Below, piece by piece: positions 8,158 through 16,272 of a stretch of 37,501 nt of DNA; within the stretch, counting starts at the first letter, position 1; each line of letters starts with the position of its first letter. A program made the translations under genes and the position numbers. The notes under the pieces are model-generated. The model was not told where the DNA came from and made no database searches. It saw only the letters and a program-made list of their open reading frames with translations. The DNA lies in contig JABIGL010000047.1 in the NCBI GenBank assembly GCA_018650185.1, positions 1-37,501 of the forward strand, given 5' to 3'. This stretch comes from Chloroflexota bacterium. GTDB lineage: Bacteria > Chloroflexota > Dehalococcoidia > Lucifugimonadales > Lucifugimonadaceae.

Positions 8158-9015
8158 TTACGTGTTCTCGTAGTCCAGCGCTATGTTCAGCGCCTTCACG
8201 GAATGCGTGAGCGCCCCGACGGAGATCAGGTCCACGCCGGATTCTGCCGCCGCCCGTACTGTCGCCATGCTGATATCGCCTGACGCCTCGGTAAGCGCCC
8301 GGCCGTCGACCAGTTTGACCGCGGCCGCCATGTCATCTGGCGACATGTTGTCCAGCAGGATGATGTCTGCTCCGCCTTCAAGCGCCTCACCGGCCTGCGC
8401 AACGGTCTCGACCTCGACCTCAATCCGAAGGTTGTGGCGAGCGTTCTGTCGGGCACGCCGGACAACGTCGGCAATGCCAAGCCCCTCGGCAGCCAGCGTC
8501 TCAAGGTGGTTGTCCTTGATAAGGACCAGATCGCCCAGGTTGAAGCGGTGGTTTGCGCCGCCACCGGCAGTAACGGAGTACTTGTCCAGTGCCCGAAGAC
8601 CGGGGGCCGTTTTCCGGGTATCGATGATTCGTGCGTCGGTGCCCTTAACGGCATCGACCAGCTCTGCGGTCATAGATGCGATTCCGCTCATGCGTTGCAG
8701 CAGATTGAGTGCGGTTCGTTCAGCTTTCAGAATCTCGCCCATCGGGCCTGAGATACGGGCGATTGTTTGGCCCGGTTCAAGCCGAAGACCGTCCTGAACC
8801 AGCGGGACAGCTTCGATCTCTGAATCAACCGTCCTGAATACCAAGCAGGCAGCCTCAACGCCGGCCAGAACTCCCGTGGTCCGGGCGACTAGGTTGGCCG
8901 AACCGACAAGATCATCAGGAATAAGGGCATCCGTTGTCGCATCACCAAGACTGAGATCTTCACGCAGGGCGCGATCAATCACGTCGTCCAGTGCGGCGTA
9001 CGGAAGATCCCCCAA
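8158..9015 (-). CDS. nadC: nicotinate-nucleotide pyrophosphorylase (carboxylating)
   Basis: NadC, 285 residues, converts quinolinate and PRPP to nicotinate mononucleotide, CO2 and pyrophosphate, the entry into NAD from the de novo branch. Motifs include L-R-E-D-L-S-L-G-D-A-T-T near the N-terminus, D-T-R-K-T-A-P-G-L-R (substrate-binding Arg and Lys), G-G-A-N-H-R-F-N-L, I-K-D-N-H, E-V-E-V-E and L-L-D-N-M-S. Length and order are normal. It follows nadA by 30 bases and is surely co-transcribed with it. Confidence 0.97.
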   Translation of the reverse strand: MGDLPYAALDDVIDRALREDLSLGDATTDALIPDDLVGSANLVARTTGVLAGVEAACLVFRTVDSEIEAVPLVQDGLRLEPGQTIARISGPMGEILKAERTALNLLQRMSGIASMTAELVDAVKGTDARIIDTRKTAPGLRALDKYSVTAGGGANHRFNLGDLVLIKDNHLETLAAEGLGIADVVRRARQNARHNLRIEVEVETVAQAGEALEGGADIILLDNMSPDDMAAAVKLVDGRALTEASGDISMATVRAAAESGVDLISVGALTHSVKALNIALDYENT

Positions 9016-9045
9016 GTGCTCGGAAATGGCTTTGAAAACCCGGCG

Positions 9046-10257
9046 CTAACCGGCCACGTCCAGCATGCGCTGGAGTGCGACACGCCCATCGGCGGCGGTC
9101 TTTTCAGGAACCTTGATCGGGTTGATAACCAGTCCGGCCATCAATCCATCTAACACCCACAGCAGATATGCCGGGTGAATCCGGTACATCGTGGCACATG
9201 GGCAGACGATCGGGTCCAGGCAAAACACCGTCTTGTCGGGATTTTCCGAAGCCAGTCTGTTTACAAGATTGATCTCGGTTCCGATGCCCCATACCGATCC
9301 AGCGGGCGCCTCCGAGACCATCTTGACGATGTACTCGGTAGAGCCGACGTAGTCAGCTACGTCCACGGTCTCACGCGTGCACTCAGGGTGAACGACTACG
9401 TTCACCTCCGGGTACTTGTCGCGGGATTCCTGGATCTGCTTCGGTGTGAATCGGGTGTGGACCGAGCAGTGGCCCTGCCAGAGTATGACCCTGGAGCGAC
9501 GTAGCACTTCCGGGGTGTGACCGCCCATCGGCGCATACGGGTTCCAGACGATGATCTCGTCTTCCGGGATCCCCATCGCCAGGGCCGTGTTACGGCCGAG
9601 GTGCTGGTCAGGGAGGAAGAGCACACGCTTACTTCGCTCAAAGGCCCAGTCAAATGTCAGATCAGCATTGCTGGAGGTGCAGACGATCCCGCCGTTGCGG
9701 CCGCACAGCGCTTTGATATCCGCCGTGGAGTTCATGTAGGTGATCGGGACGATCTCATCCTGCCCACCAAGGACCGATGTCAGGTCCTCCCATGCGTCCT
9801 CAACGTCTTCAGTCTGCGCCATATCCGCCATCGAGCATCCGGCGGCCATGTTGGGGAGAATCACTGTCTGTTCCGGGCCGCTCAGGATGTCAGCGGTCTC
9901 GGCCATAAAGTGAACGCCACAGAAGACGATGTATTCGGCATCTTTACGTTCAGAAGCCAGCCGGGAGAGCTTGTACGAGTCTCCCGAGAGGTCGGCGTAT
10001 CGGAATACGTCCTCACGCTGGTAGTGGTGTCCAAGCAAAAGTACCTGGTCACCCAGCGTTTCACGGGCGGACGCAATCCCGGCGTCTACCTCTTCAGGCG
10101 TCATCTTGAGGTACCTAATCGGCACCTTCTGCCATCTGACGCCCGCCTGGAATTCCTCTTCCAGGGTCAGTGTCCGAAGGTTGCCATCTGTTCGGCAAAA
10201 AGCGGACTGCTCAAGTTCGGTGATCGGTATTACGGTCTGTCGTGAACCGATGGTCAT
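9046..10257 (-). CDS. nadA: quinolinate synthase
   Basis: NadA, 403 residues, condenses iminoaspartate with dihydroxyacetone phosphate using a [4Fe-4S] cluster. Visible landmarks are L-L-G-H-H-Y-Q-R-E-D-V-F near residue 75, F-C-G-V-H-F-M-A-E (first cluster Cys), N-M-A-A-G-C-S-M-A-D, G-G-I-V-C-T-S-S-N-A, H-P-E-C-T-R-E and C-P-C-A-T-M-Y-R-I-H-P near the C-terminus. This is the longer NadA type with an N-terminal extension. Its ATG overlaps the miaB stop (ATGA on the minus strand), implying translational coupling. No nadB or aspartate dehydrogenase is in the window, so the source of iminoaspartate lies elsewhere. Confidence 0.97.
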   Translation of the reverse strand: MTIGSRQTVIPITELEQSAFCRTDGNLRTLTLEEEFQAGVRWQKVPIRYLKMTPEEVDAGIASARETLGDQVLLLGHHYQREDVFRYADLSGDSYKLSRLASERKDAEYIVFCGVHFMAETADILSGPEQTVILPNMAAGCSMADMAQTEDVEDAWEDLTSVLGGQDEIVPITYMNSTADIKALCGRNGGIVCTSSNADLTFDWAFERSKRVLFLPDQHLGRNTALAMGIPEDEIIVWNPYAPMGGHTPEVLRRSRVILWQGHCSVHTRFTPKQIQESRDKYPEVNVVVHPECTRETVDVADYVGSTEYIVKMVSEAPAGSVWGIGTEINLVNRLASENPDKTVFCLDPIVCPCATMYRIHPAYLLWVLDGLMAGLVINPIKVPEKTAADGRVALQRMLDVAG

Positions 10258-11585
10258 ATGGGATATACCCTCAGTCGATCTCCCGCAGCCGGCATTTCAG
10301 CCGCCGTTACCGTCCCCTGTAGCGACCAGGGGGTGGTCCCGGTGATGCGCACCTTTGCGAATCCGCCTATACGAGTCTCGAGCGTCTCAGAGTTGTCTAG
10401 GTAAACTAGTTTATCTGTTCTTGTGCGTCCTTGTAACTTCCCTTTCGAATGTCCATCTATAAGGACATCGAATTCCTCACCCGCAAGGCCGGTGTTGATC
10501 TCGCTGCAAATACGCTCTTGTAGCTCGTTCAACTCAGCCAGTCGCCGCTTCTTCTCCTCCACCGGAACCGTGTCAGGATGCTGACGCGCCGCAATAGTAC
10601 CCGGTCTTACCGAGTATGCGGCAGAGTGAACTTTGTCGAATCGGACTTCTTTGAGGATATCCAACGTCTGCCGGAACTGTTCTTCGGACTCGCCTGAGAA
10701 TCCGACGATCACGTCTGTGACCATCGCGACGTCCGGAATAATGGAGCGAACCTGGTCGATCTTCCTCAGGTATTCGTCGCGTGTGTAACCACGACGCATC
10801 CGGTCAAGAACCTCATCGTCGCCCGCCTGGAACGGCAGATTGATGTTTTCGCACACCTTCGGAAGCTCACCCACAGCCCGGATGATCTTCTCGGACATGT
10901 CACTTGGGTGCGATGTGAGGAAGCGGATGCGGTCTAGCCCATCAACCTCGTTAATGGCATACATCAGGTCTGCGAGATCGTGGGCCGGTTCGAGGTCGTG
11001 TCCGTACGAGTCGACGTTCTGGCCCAGAAGTGTGACTTCTCTCACGCCTCGGCTGACCAGTAACTCCGTTTCACGAACGAGTTCTTCCACCGGACGACTG
11101 ACCTCCCGACCACGTCGGTAAGGAATGATGCAGAAGCTGCAGAACTTGTCACAACCGTGGATGATCGGCATGAATGTTGCGACCTTGGGGTCGCCCGGCA
11201 GCAACTCCCGGATACAACCGTCAGGATCCACTCCGACAACCTCTCCAGCCATCTGGAGGACGGGTTCGAACTCCTGGGGCCGTGCCCAGGCATCCACCTG
11301 CGGGAAGCGTCGGCTCAGTTCGTCGCTTTGCGGTCCGACCATGCAACCCATCACGGCGATTCGCCGGGACGGATCCAGGTCTTTGGCCTTTTTGAGAGCG
11401 CCGAGAAGCCCCGTCGCCTTGTCCTCAGAACCTTGTCGAACGACGCATGTGTTGAGGACGACGACATCGGCAGACCGCGGATTATCGGTCTCGGACAGGC
11501 CAAGCTGCTCGAACCCGCTAGCGAGCCGTTCTGAGTCAGCTTTGTTCATCTGACAGCCGACTGTCCAGATGTGATACGTCGTCAT
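10254..11585 (-). CDS. miaB: tRNA-2-methylthio-N6-dimethylallyladenosine synthase
   Basis: MiaB, 443 residues from the ATG at 11585, is a radical-SAM methylthiotransferase acting on i6A37 of tRNAs. The N-terminal UPF0004 domain has T-V-G-C-Q-M-N-K-A-D-S-E, N-T-C-V-V-R and G-C-M-V, giving three cluster cysteines. The radical-SAM motif is C-D-K-F-C-S-F-C (CxxxCxxC). Later come L-G-Q-N-V-D-S-Y-G and a C-terminal TRAM domain (G-R-T-R-T-D-K-L-V-Y). The open frame extends 34 codons upstream to 11687, but those run through tRNA-Ser and are excluded. It leads the miaB-nadA-nadC string; all three include or feed Fe-S chemistry. Confidence 0.96.
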   Translation of the reverse strand: MTTYHIWTVGCQMNKADSERLASGFEQLGLSETDNPRSADVVVLNTCVVRQGSEDKATGLLGALKKAKDLDPSRRIAVMGCMVGPQSDELSRRFPQVDAWARPQEFEPVLQMAGEVVGVDPDGCIRELLPGDPKVATFMPIIHGCDKFCSFCIIPYRRGREVSRPVEELVRETELLVSRGVREVTLLGQNVDSYGHDLEPAHDLADLMYAINEVDGLDRIRFLTSHPSDMSEKIIRAVGELPKVCENINLPFQAGDDEVLDRMRRGYTRDEYLRKIDQVRSIIPDVAMVTDVIVGFSGESEEQFRQTLDILKEVRFDKVHSAAYSVRPGTIAARQHPDTVPVEEKKRRLAELNELQERICSEINTGLAGEEFDVLIDGHSKGKLQGRTRTDKLVYLDNSETLETRIGGFAKVRITGTTPWSLQGTVTAAEMPAAGDRLRVYPI

Positions 11586-11616
11586 TTTGGGTGGGCCGTT
11601 AGTAGGTTTAGAAGAG

Positions 11617-11709
11617 TGGCGGAGGGAGAGGGATTCGAACCCTCGAAGGGACTTAACATCCCTTACCGGTTTAGCAAACCGGCGCACTAGGCCTCTATGC
11701 GACCCCTCC
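11617..11709 (-). tRNA. tRNA-Ser (anticodon GCT)
   Basis: The minus strand folds as a class II tRNA. The acceptor GGAGGGG (11709-11703) pairs with TCCCTCC (11627-11621), with discriminator G at 11620 and an encoded CCA at 11619-11617. The anticodon arm is CCGGT-TTGCTAA-ACCGG. A long variable arm AAGGGATGTTAAGTCCCTT follows, then the T arm GAGGG-TTCGAAT-CCCTC. Position 37 is A after U36. It lies 31 bases upstream of the miaB start. Confidence 0.97.
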
Positions 11710-12019
11710 GCGGTTTAAGCCCTACCTAAATGATATCGAGGCAGGGTATGCCACGCAATTGTATTGGAAGGGCAGGACAGGGTGTTTGGGTTGCGTTCTT
11801 CCAAACGTTGGTGCGGTACTCGCCCTCGTGCTCGACACGACCGTGTCCTGAGGTTTCCAGGGATCGGCGCCCGGCAGATAGTCATTCGCCCCTACTATGC
11901 CGTTGCAACTTGATGGTCTCCCTATCCCAAGTCCGCCAGTGCCCTCCACTCCTCCCTAACGTCCACTCCGTCATATACCCTGCTTCCTCACGCTGCCAAA
12001 TTCTCTGGGGGGACTATTA
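11710..12019. other. spacer between tRNA-Ser and the dehydrogenase gene
   Basis: No gene is seen in these 310 bases. It must hold the promoters for tRNA-Ser (minus) and the dehydrogenase (plus), but I cannot pick clear -35/-10 boxes. A short TTCGCCCCTAC near 11886 resembles the end of the GC-palindrome repeats, too weak to call a copy. Confidence 0.5.
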
Positions 12020-12922
12020 GTGACGATAAAGACTGTTGCGATCATGGGTATCGGGGACATGGGCCATGCCGTCGGGCAGGCGCTTCGTGAGAGCGGTTTC
12101 TCCGTTATCACCTGCCTGAACGGACGGAGCGAGCACTCCCGCAACCTCGCCAAGCTGGCAGGTATTCCCGACGTCGCGAATCTCGATTTAATGGTCGCCG
12201 ACGCCGACATCGTCCTGTCGATCATGCCTCCATCGGCGGCCGAGGACTTCGGCCACGATATCGCTGCCGCGGTTAAGTCGACCGGTTCGTCGCCGATGTT
12301 CGTGGAATGCAACGCCATCGCCCCGGTCACGACTCGTCGCATCGAGTCCGTTATCACCGCTGCAGGTGCTTCTTATACAGATGCCGGGATAATCGGAAGC
12401 GCCCCCGGGAGGCCGGGATCGCCGCCACGCTTCTACGCGAGTGGGCCGGACCTCGGACCGATTTCAGAGTTGGATGGCAAGGGAATCAAGGTCATGCCTA
12501 TGGGTGACGAGGTCGGTCGGGCCTCGTCCATCAAGATGTGCTACGCAGGACTGACCAAGGGAACCACCACCCTGCTCACGGCTGTCGCTACCGCTGCGGA
12601 ATCGCTAGGAATCACGGACGAGCTCGGCGCAGAACTGGCGTCCAGCCAATCAGCCGCGTACGAGGGAATGAAGCGAGCGGTTCCACGACTTCCGTTGGAT
12701 GCCGGGCGTTGGATCGGCGAGATGGAGGAGATTGCCGCCACGTTTGCTTCGGCGGGAGTGACCGATAAATTCCACCAGGCGGCACGAGACATCTTCCTGC
12801 TGCTGGACGACACGCCCTTCGCCAACGAGACACGCCAGACTTTTGACTCCACTCGAACACTGGAAGAATCGGTCAAGGTGTACGTTGAGCACCTCGGCTC
12901 CGGACGCAACGCCGCCGACTGA
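12020..12922 (+). CDS. NAD(P)-dependent dehydrogenase, 6PGDH-like with DUF1932-type C-terminus
   Basis: This 300-residue protein starts with a Rossmann fold (I-M-G-I-G-D-M-G-H-A-V-G, GxGxxG type) and has a beta-hydroxyacid-dehydrogenase layout, including I-V-L-S-I-M-P-P-S and the substrate-region V-E-C-N-A-I-A-P. The C-terminal helical half (I-K-M-C-Y-A-G-L-T-K-G-T-T-T-L) is like the DUF1932 domain of 6-phosphogluconate-dehydrogenase-like proteins; K in I-K-M-C is at the usual catalytic lysine position. The substrate is unknown. The GTG start at 12020 is supported by GGGGGGA 6-7 bases upstream. Confidence 0.82.
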   Translation: MTIKTVAIMGIGDMGHAVGQALRESGFSVITCLNGRSEHSRNLAKLAGIPDVANLDLMVADADIVLSIMPPSAAEDFGHDIAAAVKSTGSSPMFVECNAIAPVTTRRIESVITAAGASYTDAGIIGSAPGRPGSPPRFYASGPDLGPISELDGKGIKVMPMGDEVGRASSIKMCYAGLTKGTTTLLTAVATAAESLGITDELGAELASSQSAAYEGMKRAVPRLPLDAGRWIGEMEEIAATFASAGVTDKFHQAARDIFLLLDDTPFANETRQTFDSTRTLEESVKVYVEHLGSGRNAAD

Positions 12923-12994
12923 TGGCTCGTCCGATATTCGGGAGGGTGGGTAAATGACACCCGAAGAACGCCGGGCGTCTCAGACTTGATCCTC

Positions 12995-13072
12995 CAGTCG
13001 GGGTCCGCCCCGCGTTCTGGCAGTCGGGGTCCGCCCCGCGTTCTGGCAGTCGGGGCCCGACACGCGTTTTGA
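12995..13072. repeat. 26-bp tandem repeat, three units
   Basis: Units 12995-13020 and 13021-13046 are identical; 13047-13072 is a diverged third unit. Each perfect unit contains CGGGG-TCCG-CCCCG, a small hairpin. The array lies about 70 bases upstream of the lactonase start, in its likely promoter region. Confidence 0.85.
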
Positions 13073-13139
13073 ACCATTCCAGTTGATATGATCTCGGCCT
13101 GGTTCAATATTCAGATCTCTGGACGGAGCGGAGGATCAC

Positions 13140-14225
13140 ATGGCAGGTAACGATTTCCTGGTATTCATCGGCGCATACACACAGCGTGATGGCCGCGGCA
13201 TCGGGCTCGCTCGATTTGACGCCAACACCGGCGCGCTGAGTACGCCGGAGCTGGCTGCGGAGATCGCGAACCCGTCATTCGTAGCGTTGGACCCATCTTT
13301 GTCCCACCTGTACGCCGTGACCGAGATCGACGACTACGATGGCAACGTCAGCGGCGCGCTCAGTTCGTTCGATGTGGACCGCTCGTCAGGCGCACTCACA
13401 TTCCTGAACCGACAGCCGACTAACGGCCCCGGCCCGTGTCATGTAGGCGTAGACGCTTCGGGCCAGAACGCCGTCGTGGCCAACTACGCAGGTGGCAGCG
13501 TCGCCGTACTGCCAATCGGCACAGACGGAAGCCTCAGCGCTCCATCAGATTTCGTCCAGCACGAGGGCGGTACTCGCGTGTTCCCGGAACGGCAGGACGG
13601 GCCGCACGCCCACTCGGCTAACCTGGACCTTGAGACCGGCCGGGTCTACATCAATGACCTCGGATTGGACCGCATCAAGTCGTACGAACTGGACTCCGGC
13701 ACGGGCAAGCTGACCCCGGTCGGACTGGACGTGGAGTTGCATCCCGGGGCGGGCCCTCGTCACTTCGACTTCCACCCGGACGGCAAGCACGCTTACGCCA
13801 TCAACGAGCTGGATTCCACGATCACGGCGATGGATTACGATCGCGCTGCCGGTCGATTGACGCCTACCCAGAGCGTCCCCGCCCTGCCTGCCGGTTGGGA
13901 GGGGCCGAACACCACGGCCGATCTTCACATCTCGCCTGACGGCCGCTTCATCTACGGCTCCAACCGTGGGCATGACAGCCTTGTTATCTACGCAATCGAC
14001 GCCGGAACCGGGCAGCTTGAGTTCGTCGGGCATGAGTCTACCCGCGGCAATAACCCTCGGAACTTCGCTATAGACCCATCGGGCCGCTACCTGCTGGCGG
14101 CGAACCAGGACTCGGACAACATCGTGGTTTTTGAGCGGGACTCTGATACCGGGAAGTTGAGGGCGACGGGTGTAGAGGTCTCGGTTTCGATGCCGGTCTG
14201 TCTCAAGCTGGTCCCGACCAACTGA
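13140..14225 (+). CDS. lactonase-family seven-bladed beta-propeller (6-phosphogluconolactonase-like)
   Basis: This 361-residue protein is of the YbhE/Pgl-type lactonase family. Repeated blade signatures are A-N-P-S-F-V-A-L-D-P, G-P-C-H-V-G-V-D, G-P-H-A-H-S-A-N-L-D, G-A-G-P-R-H-F-D-F-H-P-D-G, L-H-I-S-P-D-G-R-F-I-Y-G-S-N-R and R-N-F-A-I-D-P-S-G-R-Y-L. The H-A-H and R-H residues are those usually facing the central pocket. A 6-phosphogluconolactonase role would complement zwf and gnd at 25-27 kb, but many members have other lactone substrates. There is no signal peptide. GGAGG at 13130-13134 supports ATG 13140. Confidence 0.85.
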   Translation: MAGNDFLVFIGAYTQRDGRGIGLARFDANTGALSTPELAAEIANPSFVALDPSLSHLYAVTEIDDYDGNVSGALSSFDVDRSSGALTFLNRQPTNGPGPCHVGVDASGQNAVVANYAGGSVAVLPIGTDGSLSAPSDFVQHEGGTRVFPERQDGPHAHSANLDLETGRVYINDLGLDRIKSYELDSGTGKLTPVGLDVELHPGAGPRHFDFHPDGKHAYAINELDSTITAMDYDRAAGRLTPTQSVPALPAGWEGPNTTADLHISPDGRFIYGSNRGHDSLVIYAIDAGTGQLEFVGHESTRGNNPRNFAIDPSGRYLLAANQDSDNIVVFERDSDTGKLRATGVEVSVSMPVCLKLVPTN

Positions 14226-14236
14226 TCTGGGGCGGG

Positions 14237-15859
14237 CTAAGACAGTCGACTTCCGGGCTCTATGAACCGTGGGGGTAGGAGCTCGACCGGGGCCTCGACC
14301 GGGTAGCTGTCTTTCCACGCGGCGATCCCACCCTCAAGCGCGCTCGCATCCCAGCCGAACCGTTGTAACTCCAGCGCCACACGGGCGCTCGTAGCTTCAT
14401 CCTGTCAGGCGCAGTACGCGATCACAGGTCGGTCTGGCGGTCTGTCAGTCGCCCAGTCCGCGGCTTGATCCGGCAAAACCCGGATTTCGCCGGGAATTCG
14501 TTCCGGGTCGCTCTCAAAGTTCGATCGCGCCCTGACGTCCAGGATGTACATGCTCTCGCCCGACTCCATACGCTGATGGAGTTCTTCAACGCTCACCCGT
14601 TTTAGCTCCTCGCCGTGTGTACCCAGTACGGAAGCGGCGTCTGATTCACGCTCTTCCTCGTGGACGGACATCGTGATCCGCCGCCCGTACCAGGCGGCCA
14701 GCGGCGTCGCGCTCGCACCGTGAAGGACGCTGGAAGCCAGGACGATGGTGCCCACAACGGCCAGCAGCAGCTCAGAGCCTTCGACACCGGCCTCCACCAC
14801 GAGCAGCGCGAGCAACAGGGAGTTCAGCCCGCGCGGACCGAACCAGCTTGTGAAAAGCCGTCCCTCCCAGCTCATATGCGCCCGGGACAGCACTGCGGCC
14901 AGCGACACAGGGCGTATGACGAAGATGACCAGCGCCGCCAGTATCAAGGTTTCGACCACGTCCACCTCGGACAGGATCCCGGAGAGAACGATTCCGAAGA
15001 GCAGGAAGGACAACAACATCGCCATCTCTGACGCCACTTCGCCGAAATCAAGGAAGCAATCACAGAGCGATTGGTTGAGCGTCACGACCGCCAGCCCGGC
15101 GAAGAACGCGGCCAGGAATCCATCGCCTCCCATCTCTGCAGCAGCCGCATAAGAACCAATAACCAGCCCGATTCCGTACAGCGCCTGCAACTCTCGCCTG
15201 ATGGTTACCTGTCGGTCGAGTCGGAACATCGACCACGATCCGACTCCCCCAATGGCGAAGCCGAGCACCGGCCCCACAATGGCCAGGTCAAACCCGAAGC
15301 GAATCCAACCGGAACCGCTGTTGCTGGCGTCGGTGGCGACGGCGATCATGACGAGGACCACCGGCAAAACGACGAGGTCATTCATCCCGGCTTCTATACG
15401 GAGCACTTGCCGTATGGAACGCGGAACCCGGCCGTCGCGCAGCACCTCCCGGAGTATCACCGGGTCTGTGGACGCAAGTATTGCGCCTGCGAGGACCGCC
15501 AGCGTGGCGGAGAAGCCGAGTAGCCATGCGGATGCGAGAGCGCCAAAGGTGATGACAAGCGCCGTACCCGGTCCAAGGATGAGCACCGGAGCGAGCCAGC
15601 GTGCTCGTAGTTCGTCCACCTGTAGTTTCACGGCGTCGAGGAAGAGCACAAGCGCCAGAGTTACGGTGGCAAGGATCTCAAGCAGTGGGCTGTGTGTGCC
15701 GAGAGAGAGCAGATCAGTTCCGCCCTCTCCGATTAGCAGTCCGAGTCCCAGGAACAGGAAGGCGAACGACAACGGGGACCTGTCGACAAGCCCCGAAGCG
15801 AGTGGGGCAACGATCAGAACGGCGGCTACCAGCCAGAACCCGGATGAAACGTCGATCAT
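14237..15859 (-). CDS. Na+/H+ antiporter (CPA family) fused to a C-terminal rhodanese domain; candidate selenoprotein with in-frame UGA (U485)
   Basis: Residues 1-~400 form a multi-helix cation/proton antiporter: S-T-D-P-V-I-L-R-E-V in place of the usual TDPV, E-A-G-M-N-D-L-V (acidic pair of the transport site), and G-P-R-G-L-N-S-L near the end. A rhodanese domain starts near 425 (V-S-V-E-E-L, Y-I-L-D-V-R-A-R-S-N-F). It reaches the active loop V-I-A-Y-C-A at 479-484, where TGA (14405-14407) follows. In the same frame the domain goes on for 55 residues with Q-D-E-A-T-S-A-R-V-A, A-L-E-G-G-I-A-A-W and Y-P-V-E-A, ending in TAG at 14237. Without readthrough the rhodanese is cut in half. Relatives carry C-x-C here, so UGA replaces the second Cys. 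The gene starts 11 bases after the PPOX gene. A pseudogene is the alternative. Confidence 0.8.
14373..14407 (-). promoter_or_regulatory. candidate bacterial SECIS element after the rhodanese UGA
   Basis: On the minus strand UGA (14407-14405) is followed by 15 bases, then AGCGCC (14389-14384), loop CGUGU (14383-14379) and GGCGCU (14378-14373), a perfect 6-bp stem. The loop begins 21 bases after UGA and has G at its second position. Both fit the usual limits for bacterial SECIS hairpins. Confidence 0.65.
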
Positions 15860-15870
15860 TGGGAGGCCAA

Positions 15871-16254
15871 CTAGCGTCCTGAGACGTGATCGATAGAGAC
15901 GGTCGAGACGACGCGAACTTCCCCCGCGGGGTCTCCGTCATATTTGTCCCGACCCCAGTGTCGGTTCGCTATGGAGTTCACGAAGGCATTGTCGATGTCG
16001 TCCTCAAATGAAATCGTGCCACGGACTTCCAGATAGCGTGAGCTGTCGTCAGGATCTGTGATCGAGATTGCACAGCGCGGGTCGGCTATCAGGTTGCGGT
16101 ACTTCTTGCGTGTCTTGGTGAGGCTGATCTTCAGTTTTCCGTCTACCAGCATCACGATAACCGGGTTGTTTTGCAGGGCGCCGTCGGGACGGGTGGTTGC
16201 CAGGTGTCCAACGACTTTCTTGTCAAAAATGTCCAGGAACTTATCGGGGATCAA
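15871..16254 (-). CDS. PPOX-class F420-dependent-type protein
   Basis: This is a complete 127-residue split-barrel protein. Characteristic pieces are V-G-H-L-A-T-T-R-P-D-G, V-I-V-M-L-V-D-G-K-L, the phosphate/cofactor-binding T-R-K-K-Y-R-N-L-I-A-D-P-R, and E-V-R-G-T-I-S-F-E-D-D. The short length and 'T-x-x-K-x-R-N-L' pattern are those of the PPOX-class F420-dependent enzymes, which reduce unsaturated or nitro substrates or store F420. FMN binding is possible instead. It lies 18 bases after the lipoprotein gene and 11 bases before the antiporter, so these three are probably one transcript. Confidence 0.83.
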   Translation of the reverse strand: MIPDKFLDIFDKKVVGHLATTRPDGALQNNPVIVMLVDGKLKISLTKTRKKYRNLIADPRCAISITDPDDSSRYLEVRGTISFEDDIDNAFVNSIANRHWGRDKYDGDPAGEVRVVSTVSIDHVSGR

Positions 16255-16272
16255 TGCTCATCCTCACATGGT

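Noticed and set aside
9517-10245. Long plus-strand frame opposite nadA (242 codons)
   Set aside because: It is the antisense of a clear nadA gene and shows no family resemblance.
11586-11687. A longer miaB start at 11687
   Set aside because: The extra 34 codons translate the antisense-free copy of tRNA-Ser and its flank; family proteins start at the ATG at 11585.
12995-13072. CRISPR-like array
   Set aside because: The units abut with no spacers, and no cas genes are present.
13545-14318. Long minus-strand frame opposite the lactonase (257 codons)
   Set aside because: It is antisense to a clear beta-propeller gene, with an Arg/Val-rich composition typical of shadow frames.
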